From positions 4,278,001-4,342,000 of the forward strand of contig NZ_JACHNE010000001.1 in the NCBI RefSeq assembly GCF_014205255.1: 64,000 nt of DNA, given 5' to 3'. The notes under the pieces were generated by a model. It had not been told where the DNA came from. It worked only from the letters and a program-made list of their open reading frames with translations, and ran no database searches. How positions within the stretch are numbered: the first letter of the stretch is position 1; each line of letters opens with the position of its first letter. This DNA comes from Streptomyces caelestis. Its GTDB lineage: Bacteria > Actinomycetota > Actinomycetes > Streptomycetales > Streptomycetaceae. This document shows positions 7,052 through 16,016 of the stretch, piece after piece. Both the position numbers and the translations under genes were made by a program.

Positions 7052-10000
7052 TCAGACCGCTTCCCGCGCAGTGTTGTTCGGTGTCCATGCGTATAAGCAC
7101 TTGCCAGCACTGGACGGCGTCCGGCACAACGTGCCCGCCCTGCGGAATTTGCTGACCGCAAAAGAGGCAGGCGGGTTCGCTGGCGAGCACTGTGTGGCGG
7201 TGCCTTCCAACAGCACACCGACGGTGTTGCTGGACGCCGTGCAGGACGCTGCGGATCACGCGCGTGGTCTACTGCTGGTGTACTACGCCGGTCACGGTCA
7301 CTTTGGTCGTGACGGTCGCACTCTGTTACTGGGAACCGAGGCGTCCCGCCCGGACCGCCCGCACCACTCGGTTGCCTACGATGAGATACGGGCAATCGTG
7401 GCTGGCTCTCAGGCCCGGCACCGCGTCGTGATCGTCGACTGCTGTTTCAGTGGCGCCGCCCTGCCCATGGCCGGGCAGGAAGGCAGCCGGACCGCTGCGG
7501 ACTTCGAGATTGAAGGCGCTTGCGTGCTGACCTCGTCCGCCGAGACCGAGCGGTCGTTGTGCCTACCTGACGGCAGCGTCTTCACACGCGAGCTGACCCT
7601 TCTCCTGCGCGACGGCCTGTCCGGGGAACTTACCGAGGGCAGACGAGGCGAACACCTCGCTGTGCTGACCATGGCCGACGTCTACGAAGCCCTGCGCGGG
7701 CGATTGAAAGGGCGCACGTTGGACGGCCACCGGGTGCCGATCCCCCGGATGAGTACCCGGGATGACGGCCACCGGATCCCTCTTGCAACCAACCAGGCCC
7801 ACACTCCACCGGCAGTCTCCCCACCAACCCCATCCTTAGAACCCCCTGCCCCCACCGTGCAGGTAACGGTGCACACCGCCTATGCGGCCACACCGTATTT
7901 CACTGGTCGTCAAGACGAGCTTGAGGCACTGGAACGCGCGGCCAGGCAGCCGGCTTCGGTGTGCCTCGTGCATGGACGCGGCGGCCAAGGCAAGAGTGAA
8001 CTACTACGGGCCGCAGCCGCCCGCCTTGCCCCGAACTTCCCTGGCGGCTGCCTGGAGGTCGACCTACGGGGCTGGACACCCGGCGAACAGACTCGTGACC
8101 CACACATGGTCATTGCCGAGCAACTTCACCACATGGGTTACGGTCCTGACCTCATTCCGGAAGATCTGAGCGCACGGGCCGAAACCTGGCGCCTGTTCCT
8201 CAAGCAGCATGCAGTACTGCTGCTGCTGGACAATGCCCGTGATGCAAGGCAACTAGCCCCGCTGCTGCCCTCCGCCGGGTCGCCGAGCGCGGTTCTGATC
8301 TCCAGCCGCTCCGAACTGCCGGAGCTCGGCGCCCACTGGCGATGTGAACTGCGCCCTCTGCCAGCCGTTCACTGCGTCACCGTCTGGCACAAGATGGGCG
8401 TGCCCCAGGACACTGGCAGTCTCGACCAGATCGCTGACCGCATTAGCGGCAGTCCCCTGGCCCTGGGGCCGGTCGGCACCCGCCTGTTGCGCGGCGCCTC
8501 CCCTGCCGCCATCCTCGCCTCGCTGGCCGGTCCGGAGCGCTACGCCGCCTTCCCTAGCCTTGACGCTGCGGAGCGCGCCGCCTTCACGAGCGCCTACGAC
8601 ACCCTCGACGCCGACCTGCGCAACTTGATCCACCAGTGTGCCTGGCACCCCGGACCCGATTTCGCTCCCGATTCCCTCGCCGCCATGGCCCAACGCCCGG
8701 AACACGAGATCGAGGTCCGGCTCGCCGAAATTGAACAGCTCCTGACCCGTCAAAGCAACCGCTATGGCCTCCACGACAGTAGCCTCAGCTACGCTCGCCA
8801 AACGGCCGCAATTCACACTGCCCAAGACGAGGAACAGGTCAGCAGGCAACGGCTCTATCGGCACCTACACATCAGGCTCCACCAAGCCCGGGACGTTCTG
8901 CGTGTTAGCGCGCGCCATAATGATCAAGACGTGCGAAGCGCACGCCAGTGGCTCGATGCACATGCACAGGAACTCCAAGCCGCCGCGCGCTCCTCCAGTA
9001 CGGACAACTGGCCGCAAGCGGCCGACTTCTTACAATCCGTCGGTACCTCGCTTTATCTGGATGATCGATACATCGAAGCTCAGGAACTCTTCCAGAAGAT
9101 CCTAGGCACCACCTCCCCCGCTTCCCTCCACCACGCCGGTGCCACGGTGAGCCTCGGTGAGATCCACCGCATGCAGGGCCGGAATGAGGAAGCCACTGCT
9201 GCCTTCGAGGAGGCCCTGGCCATCTACCAGGCTCTCGGTGACCGCCTCGGCCAGGCCGACGCCAGGCAGGGCCTCGGTGAGGTCCACCGCATGCAGGACC
9301 GGTACGAGGAAGCCACTGCTGCCTTCGAGGAGGCCCTGGCCATCTACCAGGCTCTCGGTGACCGCCTCGGCCAGGCCGGCACCAGGCAGGGCCTCGGTGA
9401 GGTCCACCGCATGCAGGGCCGGAATGATGAAGCCACTGCTGCCTTCGAGGAGGCCCTGGCCATCTACCAGGCTCTCGGTGACCGCAGCGGCCAGGCGGGC
9501 GCTACGCAGGGCCTCGGCGGGATCCACCGCATGCAGGGCCGGAATGATGAAGCCACTGCTGCCTTCGAGGAGGCCCTGGCCATCTACCAGGCTCTCGGTG
9601 ACCGCAGCGGCCAGGCCGATGCCACGCAGGGCCTCGGTGAGATCCACCAGGTGCAGGGCCGGTACGAGGAAGCCACTGCTGCCTTCGAGGAGGCCCTGGC
9701 CATCTACCGCGCCCTCGGCAATCGCAGCGGCCAGGCCGGCACTATGCAGGGCCTCGGTGAGATCCACCAGGTGCAGGGCCGGTACGAGGAAGCCACTGCT
9801 GCCTTCGAGGAGGCCCTGGCCATCTACCAGGCTCTCGGTGACCGCCTCGGCCAGGCGGGCGCTATGCAAGGCCTCGGTGAGATCCACCAGGTGCAGGGCC
9901 GGTACGAGGAAGCCACTGCTGCCTTCGAGGAGGCCCTGGCCATCTACCGCGCCCTCGGCAATCGCAGCGGCCAGGCCGGCACTATGCAGGGCCTCGGTGA

Positions 10001-10385
10001 GATCCACAGCTTGCAGGACCGGTACGAGGAAGCCACTGCTGCCTTCGAGGAGGCCCTGGCCATCTACCAGGCTCTCGGTGACCGCCTCGGCCAGGCCGGC
10101 ACCAGGCAGGGCCTCGGTGAGATCCACCAGATGCAGGGCCGGTACGAGGAAGCCACTGCTGCCTTCGAGGAGGCCCTGGCCATCTACCAGGCTCTCGGTG
10201 ACCGCCTCGGCCAGGCCGATGCCACGCAGGGCCTCGGTGAGATCCACCAGGTGCAAGGCCAGCATCATGAAGCCTTGGACGGACTTCGCAGAGCGAGGAG
10301 TCTCTACGCCGAGCTTGGCATCACCAAGAGGGCCGATCTCTGCCAACAAGCTATCGACGAACTCTGCGGCATCGAGTCGCGGTAG
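7044..10385 (+). CDS. Caspase-STAND-TPR conflict-system protein
   Basis: The product is 1113 residues in three parts. Residues 1-150 are a caspase/metacaspase (peptidase C14) domain with the catalytic dyad visible as YYAGHG (H84) and DCCFSG (C134). Residues 290-500 are an NB-ARC-like STAND NTPase: FTGRQDELE, Walker A GRGGQGKS (311-318), Walker B LLLLDN (D396) and a sensor strand VLISSRSEL. From about 700 the protein is TPR, including nine 40-residue units nearly identical at the DNA level. In this family the repeats sense an invader or partner, the STAND module oligomerises on ATP, and the protease is unleashed, usually ending in cell death or dormancy. The start ATG (7044, or 7041) overlaps the EACC1 stop. 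Base composition is less GC-rich than the housekeeping neighbours. Confidence 0.9.
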   Translation: MLDQTASRAVLFGVHAYKHLPALDGVRHNVPALRNLLTAKEAGGFAGEHCVAVPSNSTPTVLLDAVQDAADHARGLLLVYYAGHGHFGRDGRTLLLGTEASRPDRPHHSVAYDEIRAIVAGSQARHRVVIVDCCFSGAALPMAGQEGSRTAADFEIEGACVLTSSAETERSLCLPDGSVFTRELTLLLRDGLSGELTEGRRGEHLAVLTMADVYEALRGRLKGRTLDGHRVPIPRMSTRDDGHRIPLATNQAHTPPAVSPPTPSLEPPAPTVQVTVHTAYAATPYFTGRQDELEALERAARQPASVCLVHGRGGQGKSELLRAAAARLAPNFPGGCLEVDLRGWTPGEQTRDPHMVIAEQLHHMGYGPDLIPEDLSARAETWRLFLKQHAVLLLLDNARDARQLAPLLPSAGSPSAVLISSRSELPELGAHWRCELRPLPAVHCVTVWHKMGVPQDTGSLDQIADRISGSPLALGPVGTRLLRGASPAAILASLAGPERYAAFPSLDAAERAAFTSAYDTLDADLRNLIHQCAWHPGPDFAPDSLAAMAQRPEHEIEVRLAEIEQLLTRQSNRYGLHDSSLSYARQTAAIHTAQDEEQVSRQRLYRHLHIRLHQARDVLRVSARHNDQDVRSARQWLDAHAQELQAAARSSSTDNWPQAADFLQSVGTSLYLDDRYIEAQELFQKILGTTSPASLHHAGATVSLGEIHRMQGRNEEATAAFEEALAIYQALGDRLGQADARQGLGEVHRMQDRYEEATAAFEEALAIYQALGDRLGQAGTRQGLGEVHRMQGRNDEATAAFEEALAIYQALGDRSGQAGATQGLGGIHRMQGRNDEATAAFEEALAIYQALGDRSGQADATQGLGEIHQVQGRYEEATAAFEEALAIYRALGNRSGQAGTMQGLGEIHQVQGRYEEATAAFEEALAIYQALGDRLGQAGAMQGLGEIHQVQGRYEEATAAFEEALAIYRALGNRSGQAGTMQGLGEIHSLQDRYEEATAAFEEALAIYQALGDRLGQAGTRQGLGEIHQMQGRYEEATAAFEEALAIYQALGDRLGQADATQGLGEIHQVQGQHHEALDGLRRARSLYAELGITKRADLCQQAIDELCGIESR
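9181..10260 (+). repeat. Nine tandem 120-bp TPR-coding repeats
   Basis: Nine consecutive 120-bp units start at 9181, 9301, 9421, 9541, 9661, 9781, 9901, 10021 and 10141. About 38 bases encoding EATAAFEEALAIY are identical in all nine, and the first 60 bases are identical in units 2, 6, 8 and 9. Differences cluster at a few codons: Q/R after AIY, D/N and L/S in ALGDRLGQ, and the residues before QGLGE. Degenerate half-units flank the array on both sides. The period keeps the frame. Confidence 0.95.
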
Positions 10386-10647
10386 AGCACCGGGGGAGTG
10401 GTCGACTCCGTCTGCGGCAGCTGGGGTACGTCAGTGCCGTACCTGTCGAGCTTGCCTCGCCGTCGGTGGAGCGGCTTGGGCTGAAGTGGCTTTGTCGGGG
10501 ACGGGAACGGACACCCGGCGATGGTGTGAAGCTTCAACCTGACGGCAGTTCTGACGGCAACGACGGCACACGCTCGCACTCGATCGCGAAGCTGGGCGAT
10601 CGGGATCAGAGGCTGTCGGTAGCGTGCACGACCCTCTGCCCGATCCC
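10386..10647. other. Island edge between conflict gene and tRNA fragment
   Basis: This noncoding stretch ends at the tRNA-Arg fragment. It contains three close copies of a GACGGCA-type repeat at 10539-10568 and no gene I can support. Its position beside an attachment-like sequence suggests the terminal part of an integrated element. Confidence 0.5.
10539..10568. repeat. Short direct repeats near the att-like site
   Basis: CTGACGGCA occurs at 10539-10547 and 10551-10559, with the variant ACGACGGCA at 10560-10568. Clustered direct repeats of this length beside an attachment core resemble integrase arm-binding sites, but no integrase is present to confirm it. Confidence 0.4.
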
Positions 10648-10680
10648 ACGGATCAGAAGGTTGCAGGTTCGAATCTTGCC
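10648..10680 (+). other. 3' part of tRNA-Arg(ACG): putative attachment-site remnant
   Basis: ACGGATCAGAAGG followed by TTGCAGGTTCGAATC reads as the anticodon, 3' anticodon stem, variable loop and T arm of an actinobacterial tRNA-Arg(ACG). The T stem is complete with one G-U pair. The 5' half (acceptor, D arm, 5' anticodon stem) is absent upstream and the acceptor 3' strand has diverged. This is what site-specific integration at a tRNA 3' end leaves behind. A strong terminator follows 14 bases later, as after a real tRNA gene. Confidence 0.7.
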
Positions 10681-10693
10681 AAGTACGCACTGA

Positions 10694-10725
10694 TCAGGGC
10701 CCCCAGAGAGCCCCGGGGGCCCTGA
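10694..10725. terminator. Strong terminator after the tRNA-Arg remnant
   Basis: Perfect 11-bp arms TCAGGGCCCCC and GGGGGCCCTGA are separated by 10 nt. It would end transcription from the tRNA or island side and also from the convergent acyl-CoA ligase gene. Confidence 0.85.
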
Positions 10726-10791
10726 TGTTGTCGGCATGGAGCAGCAAAGTCCCCAGGCGTCACCAGCGACTCCAGGGGCAGCTCGGCAGGA

Positions 10792-12447
<1,656 letters not shown>

Positions 12448-12506
12448 GGCGTCCTCCCGGGGCGACATTGCCTGCGCGGTGGTAAGAGTTGCGCTGATTC
12501 TGCGCA

Positions 12507-12522
12507 CATACCACGCGGTATG
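12507..12522. promoter_or_regulatory. Palindromic operator upstream of acyl-CoA ligase
   Basis: CATACCACGCGGTATG has 6-bp arms CATACC and GGTATG around ACGC. It lies 60 bp upstream of the proposed start, where a TetR-type regulator of fatty acid genes would bind. Confidence 0.55.
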
Positions 12523-12593
12523 TCACTAGGACCGGGTGATCGATCAGGCCACGGCTGCCGACGGTACCGATCACCGGCGGCCGACACATCCGC

Positions 12594-13154
12594 TCAACTA
12601 CGGACAAGCCCCAGCTCAGCGTCCTCACGGAGCTTGCCGAGCGCGCGGGAGACGGCCGACTTCACCGTGCCCACCGAGACGCCGAGCACCTCGGCCGTCT
12701 GGACCTCGCTGAGGTCCTCGTAGTACCTGAGGACCACCATCGCCCGCTGCCGGGCCGGCAGCCGCATGATCGCCCGCCACATCGCGTCGCGCAGCGCCTG
12801 CTGCTCGGCCGGGTCGTCGCCGCCGGACACCGGCTCGGGCTCGGGCAGCTCGTCGCACGCGAACTCGTCGACCTTGCGCTTGCGCCACTGCGACGTCCGC
12901 GTGTTCAGCAGCGCCCGGCGCACATAGCCGTCGAGGGCGCGGTGGTCCTCGATGCGCTCCCAGGCGACGTACGTCTTGGCGAGCGCGGTCTGCAACAGGT
13001 CTTCGGCGTCGCTCGGGTTGCCGGTGAGCGAGCGGGCGGTACGCAGCAGCACCGGCTGGCGGGCCCTGACGTACGAGGAGAACGACGGGTACGGAAGGGT
13101 CTGCGCCGCTGGTGCAGCGGCCTTCGACGCGCTGGTGCAGACGAGTGTGGTCAT
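12594..13154 (-). CDS. SigE-family ECF RNA polymerase sigma factor
   Basis: This 186-residue two-domain sigma factor has region 2 (NPSDAEDLLQTALAKTYVAW, with a downstream LDGYVRRALLNTRTSQWRKR) and a region 4 helix-turn-helix (SEVQTAEVLGVSVGTVKSAV). The pattern is that of the SigE (SACE_1370-like) ECF group common in Streptomyces. No anti-sigma factor gene is adjacent. A GGAGG lies about 25 bases upstream of the ATG, so the ribosome site is not ideal, but no better start is available. The 133-bp gap to the next gene carries the terminator of the ltp2-like operon. Confidence 0.9.
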   Translation of the reverse strand: MTTLVCTSASKAAAPAAQTLPYPSFSSYVRARQPVLLRTARSLTGNPSDAEDLLQTALAKTYVAWERIEDHRALDGYVRRALLNTRTSQWRKRKVDEFACDELPEPEPVSGGDDPAEQQALRDAMWRAIMRLPARQRAMVVLRYYEDLSEVQTAEVLGVSVGTVKSAVSRALGKLREDAELGLVRS

Positions 13155-13239
13155 GACCCAACGCTATGAGCGGGGCCTCCTCCAGCGGATCGGCCGCAGG
13201 TCCCGAAGCGGGGTCCCCCTCAGGTTGTAGGGGTAGGGC

Positions 13240-13266
13240 CCGCTGCACCTCCTGTAGGTGGAGCGG
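13240..13266. terminator. Terminator of the ltp2-like operon
   Basis: CCGCTGCACCT and AGGTGGAGCGG pair over 11 positions with one mismatch around the 5-nt loop CCTGT. It lies 22 bp beyond the thiolase stop, on the minus-strand downstream side. Confidence 0.65.
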
Positions 13267-13287
13267 AGGAGTCGGGGTACTGGGGGT

Positions 13288-14460
13288 TCACCCGTGCGGG
13301 TCGGTGGTCAGTACGAGCCCCGACGTGGGCACGCCCGTCCCCGCCGTCACCAGGACCCGCTCCGCGCCCGGTACCGGGTTCACGGCCGTCCCTCTGATCT
13401 GCCGGACGGCCTCCGCCACCCCGTTCATCCCGTGCAGGTACGCCTCCCCCAGCTGACCGCCGTGCGTGTTGAGCGGCAGGCGCTCCTCGGCCACGAAGTC
13501 CGGTGCCTCGCCGGGGCCGCAGAAGCCGAACTCCTCCAGCTGCATCAGCACGAACGGTGTGAAGTGGTCGTAGAGGATGCCCACGTCGATGTCGGCGGGC
13601 GCGAGCCCCGAGGTCCGCCACAGCTGCCGGGCCACCACCGCCGTCTCGGGCAGGCCGGTCAGGTCGTCGCGGTAGAAGCTGGTCATCTGCTCCTGCGCGC
13701 GTCCGGCGCCCTGGGCGGCCGCCGCGATCACGGCGGGCGGGTGCGGCAGGTCGCGAGCCCGCTCCACGGACGTGACGACGAGCGCCTGAGCGCCGTCCGT
13801 CTCCTGGCAGCAGTCCAGCAGCCGCAGCGGTTCGGCGATCCAGCGGGACGCGGCGTGGTCGGCCAGGGTGATGGGCCGACCATGGAAGTAGGCCGCCGGG
13901 TTGGTCGCCGCGTACGTGCGGTCGACGACGGCCACGTGCCCGAAGGCCTCCGGGGTCAGCCCGTAGGTGTGGAGGTAGCGCCGGGCCGCCATCGCCACCC
14001 ACGAGGCCGGGGTGAGCAGGCCGAACGGCAGCGCCCAGCCGAGCGCCGCGCCCTCCGCCGACGGTTCCCGGTGCCGCACCCCGGAGCCGAAGCGGCGGCC
14101 CGAGCGCTCGTTGAACGCCCGGTAGCACACGACCACGTCCGCCACGCCCGCGGCGATCGCCAGGGCCGCCTGCTGGACGGTGGCGCAGGCCGCGCCGCCG
14201 CCGTAGTGGATCCGGGAGAAGAAGGAGAGTTCGCCGATGCCCGCCGCCTGGGCGACGGTGATCTCAGGGCTGGTGTCCATGGTGAACGTGACCATCCCGT
14301 CCACGTCCGCCGGCGTCAGCCCCGCGTCCGCGAGGGCCGCGCGCACCGCCTCGACGGCCAGCCGCAGTTCGCTGCGGCCGGATTCCTTGGAGAACTCGGT
14401 GGCCCCGATGCCGGCGATGGCGGCGCGCCCGCCGAGTCCGTCCCGCCCTCTCAGGCTCAT
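13288..14460 (-). CDS. Thiolase-like lipid-transfer protein (Ltp2-like)
   Basis: This 390-residue SCP-x/thiolase-fold protein has RAAIAGIGATEFS at the N-terminus, HYGGGAACATVQQ around the thiolase cysteine region and a C-terminal NTHGGQLGEAYLHGMNG histidine region. In mycobacterial igr-type operons Ltp2 forms an aldolase complex with the DUF35 part of ChsH2 and cleaves the sterol side chain. Here it is the third gene of an ATGA-coupled trio with ChsH2-like and ChsH1-like genes, supporting the same complex. The real substrate in this organism is unknown; hopanoid, sterol or aromatic acyl-CoA substrates are possible. Confidence 0.88.
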   Translation of the reverse strand: MSLRGRDGLGGRAAIAGIGATEFSKESGRSELRLAVEAVRAALADAGLTPADVDGMVTFTMDTSPEITVAQAAGIGELSFFSRIHYGGGAACATVQQAALAIAAGVADVVVCYRAFNERSGRRFGSGVRHREPSAEGAALGWALPFGLLTPASWVAMAARRYLHTYGLTPEAFGHVAVVDRTYAATNPAAYFHGRPITLADHAASRWIAEPLRLLDCCQETDGAQALVVTSVERARDLPHPPAVIAAAAQGAGRAQEQMTSFYRDDLTGLPETAVVARQLWRTSGLAPADIDVGILYDHFTPFVLMQLEEFGFCGPGEAPDFVAEERLPLNTHGGQLGEAYLHGMNGVAEAVRQIRGTAVNPVPGAERVLVTAGTGVPTSGLVLTTDPHG

Positions 14461-14840
14461 CCCGGAACCCTCACCGTCACCGTGCCCGTCACGTGCTTGC
14501 CGATGCCGTTCGTCCCGGCGACGCGGACCGTCGCCGTGTCCCCGTCGACCTCCTCGACCGTGCCCGTCAGCACCATCGTGTCCCCGGGGTGGTTGGGCGC
14601 GCCGAGCCGGATCGCCACCCGGCGCAGCTCGGCCCGGGGCCCGAAGTGGTCGGTGACGTACCGCCCGACCAGGCCGTTGGTCGTCAGGATGTTCATGAAG
14701 ATGTCGGGGGAGCCCTTCTGCCGGGCCGACTCCGGGTCGTGGTGCACGTCCTGGTAGTCCCGGGAGGCGATCGCCCCGGCGACGATCAGGGTGCGGGTGA
14801 TCGGGATCTCCAGAGGCGGGAGACGGTCCCCGGTGTTCAT
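14457..14840 (-). CDS. MaoC-family hot-dog dehydratase (ChsH1-like)
   Basis: The 127-residue single hot-dog protein shows the hydratase region SRDYQDVHHDPESARQKGS and a C-terminal TVRVAGTNGIGKHVTGT strand. ChsH1-type subunits pair with the MaoC half of ChsH2 to hydrate an enoyl-CoA. The start ATG at 14840 overlaps the stop of the upstream gene, and the stop overlaps the start of the thiolase gene, both as ATGA. The conserved D and H of the hydratase dyad are seen in the DYQDVHHD segment. A larger frame upstream is only the ChsH2 gene read in another phase. Confidence 0.88.
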   Translation of the reverse strand: MNTGDRLPPLEIPITRTLIVAGAIASRDYQDVHHDPESARQKGSPDIFMNILTTNGLVGRYVTDHFGPRAELRRVAIRLGAPNHPGDTMVLTGTVEEVDGDTATVRVAGTNGIGKHVTGTVTVRVPG

Positions 14841-15751
14841 CGCGTCACCCCCTGGAATACGGGCAGCACCAGTTCGTCGTCGTACCGCCGGAAGCAGAGC
14901 CGTACGGGCATGCCGACGCGCACCTTGTCGTACGGCACTTCCACCACGTTGCTGATGATCCGCACGCCCTCGGCGAGTTCGATCAGCCCGACCGTGTACG
15001 GGGGCTCGAAGGCCGGGAAGGGCGGGTGGTGCATGACGACGTACGAGTAGACCGTGCCCTCGCCGCTCGCCTCGACGGTGTCCCACTCCGCACAGCCGCA
15101 GCTGTTGCAGCCCGGCAGCCAGGGGAAACGCAGGGTGCCGCAGCCGGTGCACCGCTGGATCAGCAGCTCGTGGCGCGCCACGCCCTCCCAGAAGCCGGCG
15201 TTGTCGCGGTTGACGACGGGGCGGGGGCGGCGTTCCCGCGGCGGCTGGGGCCGGCGTGCGGGGGCGTATTTGAGGATGCGGAAGCGGTGGGTGCCGGCGA
15301 GTTCGCCGCCCGCCCTGATGTCCGTGCGGGTGGTGACGAAGTAGCCCGGCCCGAGCTTCGTGGTCTTGCGGCCGGAGACCGACTCGATCACCGAGTCGAA
15401 GGTGATCTCGTCCCCGGGGCGCAGGAGGCGGAGGTACTCCTGCTCGCAGTCGGTGGCTACGACCGCGTCGTGGCCCGACTCGTCGAGCAGGCCGAGGAGT
15501 TCGTCGTACGCCGCCGTGCGTTCCGGGCGGCGGGAGAGACCGGCCATGGTCCACGCCTGGAGCATGGTGGGGGGAGCGATGGCGTCCGGGCCCGTGTACG
15601 CCGGGTTGGTGTCGCCCATGGCCTCGCACCAGTGCCTGATCATCGGCTCGTTGACGGGGTCCCGGCCGACCCCGGTGGCGGCGGCCGGGCGGCCCTCGTA
15701 GGCCTTCAGGCGCGACTCGAACTCCTCGTGGACCTCCGGCTCACCATTCAC
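14837..15751 (-). CDS. MaoC-DUF35 fusion (ChsH2-like)
   Basis: This 304-residue protein combines an N-terminal MaoC-like hot-dog domain (about residues 15-165) with a C-terminal DUF35 module: a zinc ribbon with CTGCGTLRFPWLPGCNSCGC (four or more cysteines) and an OB-fold ending RVGMPVRLCFRR. In the mycobacterial ChsH1-ChsH2-Ltp2 system the MaoC half hydrates the enoyl-CoA and the DUF35 half activates Ltp2 for retro-aldol cleavage. It is the first gene of the coupled operon, and a 17-bp inverted repeat lies immediately upstream. No acyl-CoA dehydrogenase is encoded beside it. Confidence 0.88.
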   Translation of the reverse strand: MNGEPEVHEEFESRLKAYEGRPAAATGVGRDPVNEPMIRHWCEAMGDTNPAYTGPDAIAPPTMLQAWTMAGLSRRPERTAAYDELLGLLDESGHDAVVATDCEQEYLRLLRPGDEITFDSVIESVSGRKTTKLGPGYFVTTRTDIRAGGELAGTHRFRILKYAPARRPQPPRERRPRPVVNRDNAGFWEGVARHELLIQRCTGCGTLRFPWLPGCNSCGCAEWDTVEASGEGTVYSYVVMHHPPFPAFEPPYTVGLIELAEGVRIISNVVEVPYDKVRVGMPVRLCFRRYDDELVLPVFQGVTR

Positions 15752-15755
15752 GGTT

Positions 15756-15772
15756 TCTGACTGTCCGTCAGA
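15756..15772. promoter_or_regulatory. Operator upstream of the chsH2-like operon
   Basis: TCTGAC-TGTCC-GTCAGA is a perfect 6-5-6 inverted repeat beginning 5 bp upstream of the operon start. The core CTGACNNTCCGTCAG recurs at 25306-25320, suggesting one regulator for both sites. Confidence 0.65.
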
Positions 15773-15989
15773 TACGCGGTTCCGTCAAGGCCCGGGCGGC
15801 CGCGAGCGGAAGGGCGGAGACGGCGGCGAGGACGCGAGCGGTACGGATACTTGCCATGCTGTTGCCCCTCCAGGGCATCGAAACCAAGGACGCACCGTGG
15901 CCGACCGCCCCGATGCGGTGCTCGACGCCGTGGGGCCGGAGGGCCCGGCTCTCCGCCCCGGCGCGTCACACCCGTCCCCTCTTTCCTTT

Positions 15990-16007
15990 TTCGAACGTAC
16001 GTACGAA
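15990..16007. promoter_or_regulatory. Palindrome upstream of primase-polymerase gene
   Basis: TTCGAACGTACGTACGAA is an 18-bp palindrome with one mismatched pair, ending 9 bp before the start codon at 16017. Its place suggests repressor binding over the promoter. Confidence 0.5.
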
Positions 16008-16016
16008 ACTAGAGGC

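Noticed and set aside
9181..10260. CRISPR array
   Set aside because: Repeats are contiguous 120-bp coding units with no unique spacers and no cas genes.
9102..10349. 415-codon open frame antisense to the TPR array
   Set aside because: It exists only because the 120-bp repeats keep every frame open; its repetitive product has no ribosome site and no family.
13258..14757. 499-codon plus-strand frame over the thiolase and MaoC genes
   Set aside because: It is a shadow frame; both minus-strand genes are family members coupled by ATGA overlaps.
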